Shown here in pieces: positions 17,397 through 24,985 of a stretch of 41,861 nt of DNA. The notes beneath the pieces are model-generated. The model was not told where the DNA came from, searched no databases, and was given only the letters and a program-made list of their open reading frames with translations. Both the position numbers and the translations under genes were made by a program. The DNA is from an uncultured Bacteroidales bacterium (GTDB lineage Bacteria; Bacteroidota; Bacteroidia; Bacteroidales; FEN-979). Each line of letters begins with the position of its first letter. Position 1 is the first letter of the stretch. The DNA is taken from positions 1 through 41,861 of the forward strand of contig CAISJJ010000412.1 in the NCBI GenBank assembly GCA_903885595.1. The letters are read 5' to 3'.

Positions 17397-17905
17397 CACC
17401 AAATCAATTGATGTTTGCGATATTCTCCGCAGTCATTATCATCTTTTCCATTCTGACTGTGACCAGCCGGCGAATTCTGCGGGCTGCCACCTTCCTCCTG
17501 TTTGTCCTTGTTGCAACAGGCGGTTTGTATTTTCTGCTAAGGTTTAACTATCTTGCAGCAATACAGCTTACCCTTTACGCCGGCGGCATCGTAGTCATGA
17601 TCATTTTTTCGATCCTTCTTACCAGTCATATCGCTGAAAAACTGGAAGCTCCTGATCTGAAAAAGATAATCCCTGCCTTATTCGCGGCAGCTGGGGGTGC
17701 ATTGATTACCATTGCAACCATCCTGCAACATAAATTTCCGGTGGAAGTTATCGCCGGCAGCAATCGCACCGATATCCGCGAGATTGCCAAAAGCCTTATC
17801 AGCACTGAAAAATTCGGATATGCCCTGCCATTTGAAGTGATCAGCATCCTGTTGCTTGCTGCCATGGTGGGAGCCATCATCCTTGCAAAAAAACGTAAAG
17901 ATTAA
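17393..17905 (+). CDS. nuoJ: Complex I subunit NuoJ
   Basis: Membrane subunit of 170 residues with five hydrophobic helices. The conserved helix around AAIQLTLYAGGIVVMIIFSILLT contains the pi-bulge region of this family. The protein ends with a last helix and the basic tail AKKRKD. It starts on the ATGA overlap with nuoI. Confidence 0.94.
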   Translation: MTPNQLMFAIFSAVIIIFSILTVTSRRILRAATFLLFVLVATGGLYFLLRFNYLAAIQLTLYAGGIVVMIIFSILLTSHIAEKLEAPDLKKIIPALFAAAGGALITIATILQHKFPVEVIAGSNRTDIREIAKSLISTEKFGYALPFEVISILLLAAMVGAIILAKKRKD

Positions 17906-17926
17906 TTTAAATAATACCCTGACGAT

Positions 17927-18244
17927 ATGTTTGAAGGCGTTCCATTAACCTGGTTTTTAATCACCGGCACCATCATGTTCTTTGTCGGTATTTATGGATT
18001 TCTGGTCAGGAAAAACCTGATCACCATCCTCATGTCGACCGAGTTGATCCTGAATTCGGTCAACATCAACTTTGTTGCTTTTAACAAAATCCTCTATCCG
18101 GATCACCTGGAGGGGATGTTTTTCAGCCTTTTCATCATTGCTGTTGCAGCAGCGGAAGCATCGGTGGCTATTGCCATTATCATTAACATATACCGCCGTC
18201 TTGTCGATATCAATGTGGAGAAGATGAATGAAATGAAATATTAA
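17927..18244 (+). CDS. nuoK: Complex I subunit NuoK
   Basis: A 105-residue, three-helix membrane subunit. Conserved parts are GIYGFLVRKNLITILMSTELILNSVN and AVAAAEASVAIAIIINIYR, with the two membrane glutamates of the proton path (STEL and AAEA). Five bases behind its stop codon begins the GTGACGC-type inverted array. Confidence 0.95.
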   Translation: MFEGVPLTWFLITGTIMFFVGIYGFLVRKNLITILMSTELILNSVNINFVAFNKILYPDHLEGMFFSLFIIAVAAAEASVAIAIIINIYRRLVDINVEKMNEMKY

Positions 18245-18246
18245 CA

Positions 18247-18310
18247 ACGTGACAGGTGACACGTGACGCGTGACAAATGCCACGTCACGCGTCACGCGTC
18301 ACGCGTCACC
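18247..18310. repeat. Gene-free inverted array of 7-base units between nuoK and nuoL
   Basis: The left half is GTGACAG/GTGACAC/GTGACGC-type units; the right half (18284-18309) is GTCACGC three times plus GTCAC. A short AAATGC-like centre separates the halves, so the RNA would fold into one long hairpin. The right half shares an identical stretch of 24 bases with the array inside flxB at 35589. Between the array and the nuoL ATG at 18341 no promoter box was evident. Confidence 0.9.
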
Positions 18311-18340
18311 AAAAATTTTAATGTCGTAATCCGTTAAATT

Positions 18341-20266
18341 ATGATAGATTTCTCTTACACCGTCTGGATCCTGCTGATACCCCTGATTATGTTTGTGGTG
18401 GTTGGCCTGTTCGGGAACCGTTTTAAGCCCCTGGTATCGGGAATCGCCGGAACTGCCGGTTTGTTTGTCATGTGGATTCTGTCGCTGATCACAGCCTACA
18501 AGTACTTTTTTGTACTTGAAAAGGCTGCTGATGGCACCTTCCAGAAATTCCTGGCCTTCAACATGCGCTGGCTGAACCTGACCGATACCCTGCATATTGA
18601 CATGGGCGTTTTGCTTGACCCCATCTCGATCATGATGCTGATTGTGATTACGAGCGTTTCATTCATGGTGCATGTATATTCCATCGGGTACATGGATGGT
18701 GAAAAAGGATTCATGCGTTTTTTTTCCATGCTTTCCCTGTTCAGCTTTTCCATGCTGGGCCTTGTTGTCGCCACGAACATTTTCCAGATGTATATTTTCT
18801 GGGAACTTGTAGGTGTCTCCTCTTACCTGCTGATCGGATTCTATTACACCAGGGATTCGGCAGTCTCGGCATCCAAAAAAGCTTTCATTGTCACCCGTTT
18901 TGCCGATCTGGGTTTTCTTATCGGAATCCTGATGCTTTCCTTTGCAACCGGAACTTTCGATTTTCTGACCCTTACCGGAGCGAATAGTCCCGCGTTCTCA
19001 TCAGGAACCGGAATCATGTTTCTCGGATTATCTACCATGACCTGGTCAATGATCTTTATTTTCATGGGCGGCGCTGGTAAATCGGCCATGTTCCCGCTGC
19101 ACATCTGGCTGCCCGATGCCATGGAAGGTCCAACCCCGGTTTCGGCCCTCATTCATGCCGCAACTATGGTGGTAGCAGGCGTGTATCTTGTTGCACGGTT
19201 GTTCCCTATCTATATATTCGCTGCGCCCGTTGCTCTCGATGTAGTAATGTACGTTGGGGCGTTCAGCTCCATTTTTGCAGCCATTATTGCCTGTACCCAG
19301 TATGATATTAAACGGGTGCTTGCCTATTCTACCATGTCGCAAATCGGCATGATGATGTTTGCCCTTGGCGTTTCAGGGTATGGCGGACATGAGGGACTTG
19401 GGTACATGGCATCCATGTTCCACCTCTTTACACATGCGTTTTTCAAATCGTTGTTATTCCTCGGCGCGGGAGCCATTATTCATGCCGTACACACCAATGT
19501 TATGAATGAAATGGGTGGATTGCGAAAACACCTGCCCATCACCCATATCACCTTTCTCATCGCCTGCCTTGCCATTGCGGGAGTTCCACCGTTATCAGGA
19601 TTCTTCAGCAAGGACGAGATTCTGGCAGCCGGTCACGAAAAAAGCCTCATGCTGTATTGGGTCGAAATGATCGTGTCGGGGTTAACAGCCTTCTATATGT
19701 TCCGCCTTTACTTTTCCATTTTCTGGGGGAAAGACAGGCATTATCATCATACACCGCACGAAGGATCGAAAACGATGACCATTCCATTGATGCTTCTTGC
19801 CGTGGGCGCCTTGCTGGCCGGTTTGATTCCGTTCTCTCATTTTGTTACAACCGACCGTTTGCCTTTCGCGGCCCACCTCGATATGGGTATTGCCATACCG
19901 GCAGTTCTGGTTGGACTCATCGGTATTTTTACTGCCATGATCTTTTACCGGAAGGAGACCAACATTCCCGAGCAGATTTACAATGCGCTTGGTGGTTTCT
20001 CAAAGGCAGCCTATCACAAGTTTTATATTGATGAAGTGTACCTTTTTATCACTAAAAAGATCATTTTCAATTACATTTCCCGTCCGGTGGCATGGTTCGA
20101 CCGCCACATTGTGGATGGGGCCATGAACGGGATGGCTTATGTGACCAATGAAGCCTCAGACCGCATCAAAAGATTTCAGTCGGGTCAACTCCAGCAATAT
20201 GCACTCGTGTTTGTATCGGGCGTTGTACTGCTCACTTTGTTATTCACCTATTTAATGACCAATTAA
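18341..20266 (+). CDS. nuoL: Complex I subunit NuoL
   Basis: The largest antiporter-like pump subunit, 641 residues with about 16 helices. Typical motifs are MYIFWELVGVSSYLLIGFYY, LPDAMEGPTPVSALIHAATMV, STMSQIGMM and LTHAFFKSLLFLGAGA-like FTHAFFKSLLFLGAGA. The C-terminal part has the amphipathic lateral-helix region and a final anchor (YALVFVSGVVLLTLLFTYL). Confidence 0.96.
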   Translation: MIDFSYTVWILLIPLIMFVVVGLFGNRFKPLVSGIAGTAGLFVMWILSLITAYKYFFVLEKAADGTFQKFLAFNMRWLNLTDTLHIDMGVLLDPISIMMLIVITSVSFMVHVYSIGYMDGEKGFMRFFSMLSLFSFSMLGLVVATNIFQMYIFWELVGVSSYLLIGFYYTRDSAVSASKKAFIVTRFADLGFLIGILMLSFATGTFDFLTLTGANSPAFSSGTGIMFLGLSTMTWSMIFIFMGGAGKSAMFPLHIWLPDAMEGPTPVSALIHAATMVVAGVYLVARLFPIYIFAAPVALDVVMYVGAFSSIFAAIIACTQYDIKRVLAYSTMSQIGMMMFALGVSGYGGHEGLGYMASMFHLFTHAFFKSLLFLGAGAIIHAVHTNVMNEMGGLRKHLPITHITFLIACLAIAGVPPLSGFFSKDEILAAGHEKSLMLYWVEMIVSGLTAFYMFRLYFSIFWGKDRHYHHTPHEGSKTMTIPLMLLAVGALLAGLIPFSHFVTTDRLPFAAHLDMGIAIPAVLVGLIGIFTAMIFYRKETNIPEQIYNALGGFSKAAYHKFYIDEVYLFITKKIIFNYISRPVAWFDRHIVDGAMNGMAYVTNEASDRIKRFQSGQLQQYALVFVSGVVLLTLLFTYLMTN

Positions 20267-20278
20267 TACCACAGACGA

Positions 20279-21790
20279 ATGAGTATTCTGACGTTATTTA
20301 TCATTATACCGGTGCTCACCATATTGGGTATTTTGTCCAGTAAGACCCATATGCAGGTGAAATGGATTTCGGTAGTGGGGATGGGACTCCAGCTGCTTGC
20401 TGCCATTGGGCTGATCCTGCTTTACCTGGCCGAACGCAGGGCCGGTAATATGGCCGAAGTTCTCTTTGTCCAGGATAATGTATGGTACGAAACCCTCAAT
20501 ATCCATTTTTACGTCGGCGTTGATGGAGTTTCGGTAGCCATGATCGGGCTGACTGCCCTGGTGGTTTTTGCCGGAATCTTTGCAAGCTGGGATATTGTTG
20601 ATTTGCCACGCGAATTTTTCACATCACTGATTCTGCTGGCTTCGGGAGTTTTCGGGTTTTTTATCTCCCTCGATCTCTTTACCATGTTCCTCTTTTATGA
20701 ACTGGCAGTAATCCCGATGTATTTACTGATCGGTATCTGGGGAAGCGGACCACGCCATTATTCAGCAATGAAATTAACGCTGATGCTAATGGGCGGTTCG
20801 GCTTTCATTCTGCTTGGAATTATTGGTATTTATTTCAACTCCGCACCGGGCGGGGGCCCTTTGACTTTTGACCTGATTAAAATCTCAAAGGAGACCATTC
20901 CCATTGACGTGCAGCGCTTTCTGTTTCCATTCCTGTTTGTGGGTTTTGGCGTTCTTGGAGCGATGTTTCCCTTCCACACATGGTCGCCTGATGGTCATGC
21001 CTCGGCGCCAACAGCCGTTTCTATGCTACACGCCGGAGTATTGATGAAACTGGGAGGATATGGCTGTTACCGTGTTGCTGTTTTCCTTCTTCCGGAAGCT
21101 GCACACCAGCTGGGCTGGATTTTCCTGATCCTTGCCACCATCGGCGTCATTTACGGAGCTTTTGGAGCTGTTTGGCAGAAAGATCTCAAATACATCAACG
21201 CCTATTCATCAGTCAGCCATTGTGCCCTTGTACTTTTTGCCATCCTTATGTTCAACCAGACCGCCATGAACGGCGCCATCATGCAGATGATCTCCCATGG
21301 CATCATGACGGCCCTCTTCTTTGCCCTGATCGGGATGATCTATGGACGCACCCATACACGTTATATCAATGAAATGGGTGGACTCATGAAAGTGATGCCT
21401 TTCCTGGCTGTCGCCTATGTTATCGCCGGTCTTGCCTCCCTCGGGCTTCCGGGATTCAGCGGTTTTGTGGCTGAAATGACCATTTTTGTCGGAGCCTTCC
21501 AGAATGTCGATACCTTCCATCGCGTTGCTACCATCATTGCTGCATCATCCATTGTGGTTACAGCAGTATATGTACTTAGGGTAGTGGGTATTTTGTTACT
21601 GGGAAAAATCAAAAATGAACATTTTGAGGAAATTACCGATGCCAAGTGGTACGACAAGATTAGCGTGGTTGCCCTGATATTCGGGATAACCCTGATCGGT
21701 ATAGCCCCCCTCTGGCTCTCTGATATGATCAATGGCGGTCTTGGCCCGATTGTGCAAAGACTGCTTGCTGCTGCGCCGGTATTGAATTAG
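20279..21790 (+). CDS. nuoM: Complex I subunit NuoM
   Basis: Second antiporter-like subunit, 503 residues. It contains the Glu helix FLFYELAVIPMYLLIGIWG and PFHTWSPDGHASAPTAVSML with the following HAGVLMKLGGYG. Later motifs are SSVSHCALV and GLPGFSGFVAEMTIFVGAF. Its stop codon is immediately followed by a C/G-rich inverted repeat. Confidence 0.96.
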   Translation: MSILTLFIIIPVLTILGILSSKTHMQVKWISVVGMGLQLLAAIGLILLYLAERRAGNMAEVLFVQDNVWYETLNIHFYVGVDGVSVAMIGLTALVVFAGIFASWDIVDLPREFFTSLILLASGVFGFFISLDLFTMFLFYELAVIPMYLLIGIWGSGPRHYSAMKLTLMLMGGSAFILLGIIGIYFNSAPGGGPLTFDLIKISKETIPIDVQRFLFPFLFVGFGVLGAMFPFHTWSPDGHASAPTAVSMLHAGVLMKLGGYGCYRVAVFLLPEAAHQLGWIFLILATIGVIYGAFGAVWQKDLKYINAYSSVSHCALVLFAILMFNQTAMNGAIMQMISHGIMTALFFALIGMIYGRTHTRYINEMGGLMKVMPFLAVAYVIAGLASLGLPGFSGFVAEMTIFVGAFQNVDTFHRVATIIAASSIVVTAVYVLRVVGILLLGKIKNEHFEEITDAKWYDKISVVALIFGITLIGIAPLWLSDMINGGLGPIVQRLLAAAPVLN

Positions 21791-21838
21791 GCCCCACCCA
21801 AACCCCTACCCCCCGGGGAGGGCCATGGGAGAGGGTAT
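21791..21838. repeat. C/G-rich inverted repeat between nuoM and nuoN
   Basis: It begins on the base after the nuoM stop. ACCCCTACCC on the left is inverted as GGGAGAGGGT on the right, around a CCCCGGGG centre. It is of the same placement class as the arrays after atpB, atpH and nuoK, but the unit structure is less regular. Confidence 0.6.
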
Positions 21839-21863
21839 TGATAACTTATAAAACGATGAACCA

Positions 21864-23273
21864 ATGCTGATAATGAGACATGAATTGCTGCTGATTGCCA
21901 TCACGGTGATTTTATTGATTGTCGAAATATTTCTGCCCAATACTCAGAAGCGGAAGATTATTTTACCTGCCATACTGTTGATGGCTGCAGTGACAATCCT
22001 GGGTTTTTTTCCCGGAACCCCGGGAATCCTGTTTGGCGGCATGTTCCAATCGACAGCCTTAACCATGATGCTTAAAAACATCCTGAACATAGGGGTGCTG
22101 ATCATTTTTATCCAGTCGGTTGATTGGCTTAAACAGGAACAAAACAAGGAAAAAATCAGCGAATTTTTCCTGCTCATGTTATCTACGCTGATCGGAATGA
22201 ACTATATGATTTCCTCTGGTGATTTCCTGATGTTTTACATCGGGCTTGAACTTGCCACAATACCTGTGGCTGCCCTTGCAGCTTACGAACGCATGAAGGA
22301 AAAATCTGCTGAAGCCGGGGTGAAATTAATTTTCATCTCTGCCCTTTCATCCGGGATTTTATTGTATGGATTATCTATGATCTATGGTACAACCGGTACG
22401 ATGTATTTTACCGATGTTGCCCCATTGATTACAGGCGCACCGCTGCAGGTTCTTGCCTTTATCTTCTTCTTTGCCGGTATGGCTTTCAAAATCTCTCTCG
22501 TTCCTTTCCACCTGTGGACCGCCGACGTTTATGAAGGCGCCCCGGTGAATATTGCCTCCTATCTTTCGGTAATATCAAAGGGTGCTGCAGTTTTTATTTT
22601 TACAATCATTCTTTATACTGTATTTTACAAAATCGCCGTAATGTGGAGTGAGGTACTTTATGGTATCACCATTCTTACCATTACCGTAGGGAACCTGTTT
22701 GCAATGCGCCAGCAGAACCTTAAGCGATTTTTAGCATTCTCTTCCATCGCCCAGGCTGGTTTCATCTTGCTGGGTGTTATCGGTCAAAGTCAGCTTGGTA
22801 TGACCACAGTTATCTATTTCGCACTGGTTTACATCTTCTCAAACCTGGCTGCTTTCGGCGTGGTCGGAATCATTTCAAACCGCACAGGCAAAGAGAATAT
22901 CAATGATTACGATGGGCTTTACCGCACAAATCCAAATCTTAGCCTGGTGATGATGCTGGCCCTTTTTTCACTGGCTGGCATTCCGCCATTGGCAGGATTC
23001 TTCGGAAAGTTTTTTCTTTTCACCGCAGCAGCAAAGCAGGGATATTACTGGCTGGTTTTAATTGCCCTTGTCAATACCATCATCTCCTTGTATTATTATT
23101 TATTAGTGATTAAAGCCATGCTCCTCAATAACAGTGACCAGCCCATCGCAAAATTTACAAGCGACGGATATACCCGGACCGGGTTGCTTATGTGTGTGGC
23201 CGGTATTGTAATCATTGGCTTTGCCAGTTCCATCTATGAAATGGTATTCAACCTTAGTTTCGGATTGTATTAA
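21864..23273 (+). CDS. nuoN: Complex I subunit NuoN
   Basis: Third antiporter-like subunit, 469 residues. Typical features are DFLMFYIGLELATIPVAALAAY (with the pump Glu), VPFHLWTADVYEGAPVNIASYLSV and SSIAQAGFILLGV. LAGIPPLAGFFGKFFLFTAA follows. It ends the nuo operon; with A, B, C, D, H, I, J, K, L and M this makes the full 11-subunit set. The start at 21864 or the in-frame ATG at 21873 are both possible. Confidence 0.95.
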   Translation: MLIMRHELLLIAITVILLIVEIFLPNTQKRKIILPAILLMAAVTILGFFPGTPGILFGGMFQSTALTMMLKNILNIGVLIIFIQSVDWLKQEQNKEKISEFFLLMLSTLIGMNYMISSGDFLMFYIGLELATIPVAALAAYERMKEKSAEAGVKLIFISALSSGILLYGLSMIYGTTGTMYFTDVAPLITGAPLQVLAFIFFFAGMAFKISLVPFHLWTADVYEGAPVNIASYLSVISKGAAVFIFTIILYTVFYKIAVMWSEVLYGITILTITVGNLFAMRQQNLKRFLAFSSIAQAGFILLGVIGQSQLGMTTVIYFALVYIFSNLAAFGVVGIISNRTGKENINDYDGLYRTNPNLSLVMMLALFSLAGIPPLAGFFGKFFLFTAAAKQGYYWLVLIALVNTIISLYYYLLVIKAMLLNNSDQPIAKFTSDGYTRTGLLMCVAGIVIIGFASSIYEMVFNLSFGLY

Positions 23274-23348
23274 CAGCACATTGTAAGTGCCCGGAATCTT
23301 GTTCCTTTCGGCAATGATGCTTCAAACGCATGGATTAAAAATAGCAAT

Positions 23349-23678
23349 ATGGCAATTTTAAAAGGAAAACACATTATTACCGAGATCGAAGGTATACGTT
23401 GTACTGTTATAGAAACAGGCGTCACGCAGGAACGGGCTGATTTTTTAAAGAGGTTACTTGTTTTCAACAAATATGAGTTGAAAATGGCTAGGGAAAAGAC
23501 CAAGGACGGCACTGAACTTGACACTTTTATTATTGGAGTGACAGATACCCTTTTTAATCCCGTAATAACGCTCTATGAAAAGAAACTCTTCCGGGAAGAT
23601 GGACTGACGGTCACAGCGGCATACTGGAATCAAAGGCCAGAGCAGGACACACTCCCATACTGGATGGTTCAACTGTAA
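23349..23678 (+). CDS. Hypothetical protein, 109 aa
   Basis: I do not recognise this protein. It is a soluble, charged protein without a signal peptide or membrane helix. An N-terminal beta-like part (KGKHIITEIEGIRCTVIETG) is followed by a helix with many charged residues. A second beta-rich part follows (LDTFIIGVTDTLFNPVITLYEK), ending in a Trp-containing segment. It lies 75 bases after nuoN and five bases before the next small gene, with which it probably shares a transcript. Confidence 0.7.
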   Translation: MAILKGKHIITEIEGIRCTVIETGVTQERADFLKRLLVFNKYELKMAREKTKDGTELDTFIIGVTDTLFNPVITLYEKKLFREDGLTVTAAYWNQRPEQDTLPYWMVQL

Positions 23679-23683
23679 TCAAC

Positions 23684-23881
23684 ATGCAAAAATTTGCCAA
23701 GTATTTCTCCTGGTTTGTTGTCCTTTTGTATTTTGTTTTGGGGATTTATGTGCTGGTCAGTCCGCGATTTCAATATCTTTCGAAGGAAATTAAAGTAATT
23801 TTTGCGGTTTTCCTATTTCTCTACGGCAGTTTCCGTTTGGCTCGCCTCTGGACAAAAAGCAGGCAAAAAGACGACGATTGA
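23684..23881 (+). CDS. Small two-helix membrane protein, 65 aa
   Basis: It has two predicted membrane helices (WFVVLLYFVLGIYVLV and IKVIFAVFLFLYGSFRL) and a short basic then acidic tail (KSRQKDDD). No family was recognised. It follows the 109-residue protein by five bases. The next gene downstream is the PstS-like lipoprotein with its own promoter, so a functional link to phosphate or TonB systems is only suggested by position. Confidence 0.65.
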   Translation: MQKFAKYFSWFVVLLYFVLGIYVLVSPRFQYLSKEIKVIFAVFLFLYGSFRLARLWTKSRQKDDD

Positions 23882-23922
23882 TCAGATTCCTTTGATATTT
23901 CTCCCTTTTACGTCCATTTTTA

Positions 23923-23940
23923 CCTTACAATTTTGTAAGG
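23923..23940. promoter_or_regulatory. 18-bp palindrome upstream of the pstS-like gene (possible operator)
   Basis: CCTTACAATTTTGTAAGG has perfect 8-base arms around a 2-base centre. It overlaps the region where the -33 element is expected for the -7 box at 23958, a position suited to a dimeric repressor or activator. It could also be the tail hairpin of the preceding gene, but it has no T run. Confidence 0.5.
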
Positions 23941-23957
23941 CGCAATAATAAATTTTA

Positions 23958-23965
23958 TATTTTTG
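23958..23965 (+). promoter_or_regulatory. -7 promoter box for the pstS-TPR genes
   Basis: TATTTTTG fits TAnnTTTG, 41 bases before the ATG. A TTTG at 23932-23935 inside the palindrome is 22 bases upstream and may be the -33 element. Confidence 0.5.
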
Positions 23966-24006
23966 TGTTCTATCAAAAGAAACTACTGATTTATAGCAAT
24001 TAAGCC

Positions 24007-24966
24007 ATGAAAAGCCCAAAAAAGATTCTAGACTGGTTCGTTGTTGTAGTATGGATTTTCAGCTTTTTGCTTATTGGTGCATGTGGTGGAAATCAGGATC
24101 AGAAAAATTCGGACACACCCACTGCCGGAAGGATTAAGGTCGGGATCGATGATTCTTATCGATTGTTGCTTGAAGCTGAGATATTTACCTTTGAAACCGT
24201 TTACAAATATGCACATATTGATACCATTTTTAAAACAGAGGCCGATGTAATCAACGATTTTATGAATGATACGGTACCCCTCATCATCGTGAACCGGAAA
24301 CTTACCGAACAGCAGGTTGCCTATCTGAGGGAAAGACAATACATTCCAAAAACAACGAAAATCGCAATAGATGCTGTCGCCTTGATTGTGAACAATGAGA
24401 ACACGGATACCTCTCTCTTTTTTCGGAACATCAAAGATATTTTTCAAGGGAAAATAACATCCTGGAACCAGATCAACCCTAAAACAAAGTTAAAGGATAT
24501 CAAGGTTGTGTTTGACAATTTCAAATCAGGTAATCCAAGATATTTCAAGGAAAAGTTTGCAATCGACTCCTTCCCCTCAACCTGCTTTGCCGCACAAAAT
24601 AACAGCGAAGTAATTAAATACGTGGAGAATAACATAAATGCAATCGGTATTATCAGTGTAAACTGGATCAGTGATCCGGCTGATACTGTATCGCACAATT
24701 TTTTAAAGCGGTTCAAAGTAGTGGGCATCGCCATGGAGGGTGACAACGATCCGGGAACAAAATTTTACCGGCCGTTCCCCGGTTACATTGCTGAAGGTTC
24801 ATACCCTTTCACACGAGATGTCTTTTGTATTAACCGTCAGTCCTATTCTGGGCTGGCACATGGCTTTTCATCTTTCATTGCAGGAGAAAAGGGACAATAT
24901 ATTGTCCTTCATTCAGGCCTGGTACCTGCCGCAATGCCGGTCAGGTTGGTTGAAATTAAACATTAA
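24007..24966 (+). CDS. PstS-like phosphate-binding-family lipoprotein
   Basis: 319 residues of the PBP-like (PF12849) superfamily. The N-terminal lipoprotein signal has the lipobox LIGAC, so it should be anchored in a membrane facing the periplasm. Family features are the segment after the first strand (GRIKVGIDDSY), the IKDIFQGKITSWNQI motif of PstS proteins, and AAQNNSEVIKYVENNINAIGIISVNW. In Bacteroidetes such a gene commonly travels with exbB-exbD-exbD-tonB and a TPR gene, as here, rather than with pstCAB. Its role may therefore be in TonB-system function and not in classical phosphate uptake; this is inference. Confidence 0.82.
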   Translation: MKSPKKILDWFVVVVWIFSFLLIGACGGNQDQKNSDTPTAGRIKVGIDDSYRLLLEAEIFTFETVYKYAHIDTIFKTEADVINDFMNDTVPLIIVNRKLTEQQVAYLRERQYIPKTTKIAIDAVALIVNNENTDTSLFFRNIKDIFQGKITSWNQINPKTKLKDIKVVFDNFKSGNPRYFKEKFAIDSFPSTCFAAQNNSEVIKYVENNINAIGIISVNWISDPADTVSHNFLKRFKVVGIAMEGDNDPGTKFYRPFPGYIAEGSYPFTRDVFCINRQSYSGLAHGFSSFIAGEKGQYIVLHSGLVPAAMPVRLVEIKH

Positions 24967-24985
24967 AACAGAGGAGATACAGATT

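Noticed and set aside
18247..18310. CRISPR array
   Set aside because: Units are only 7 bases, without spacers, and arranged as an inverted pair.
18284..18310. Rho-independent terminator within nuo
   Set aside because: The hairpin is not followed by a T run, and nuoL-M-N directly follow and must be transcribed.
24740..24985. Longer N-terminus for the TPR protein
   Set aside because: The stretch lies in another frame inside the PstS-like gene; a signal peptide begins exactly at 24986.
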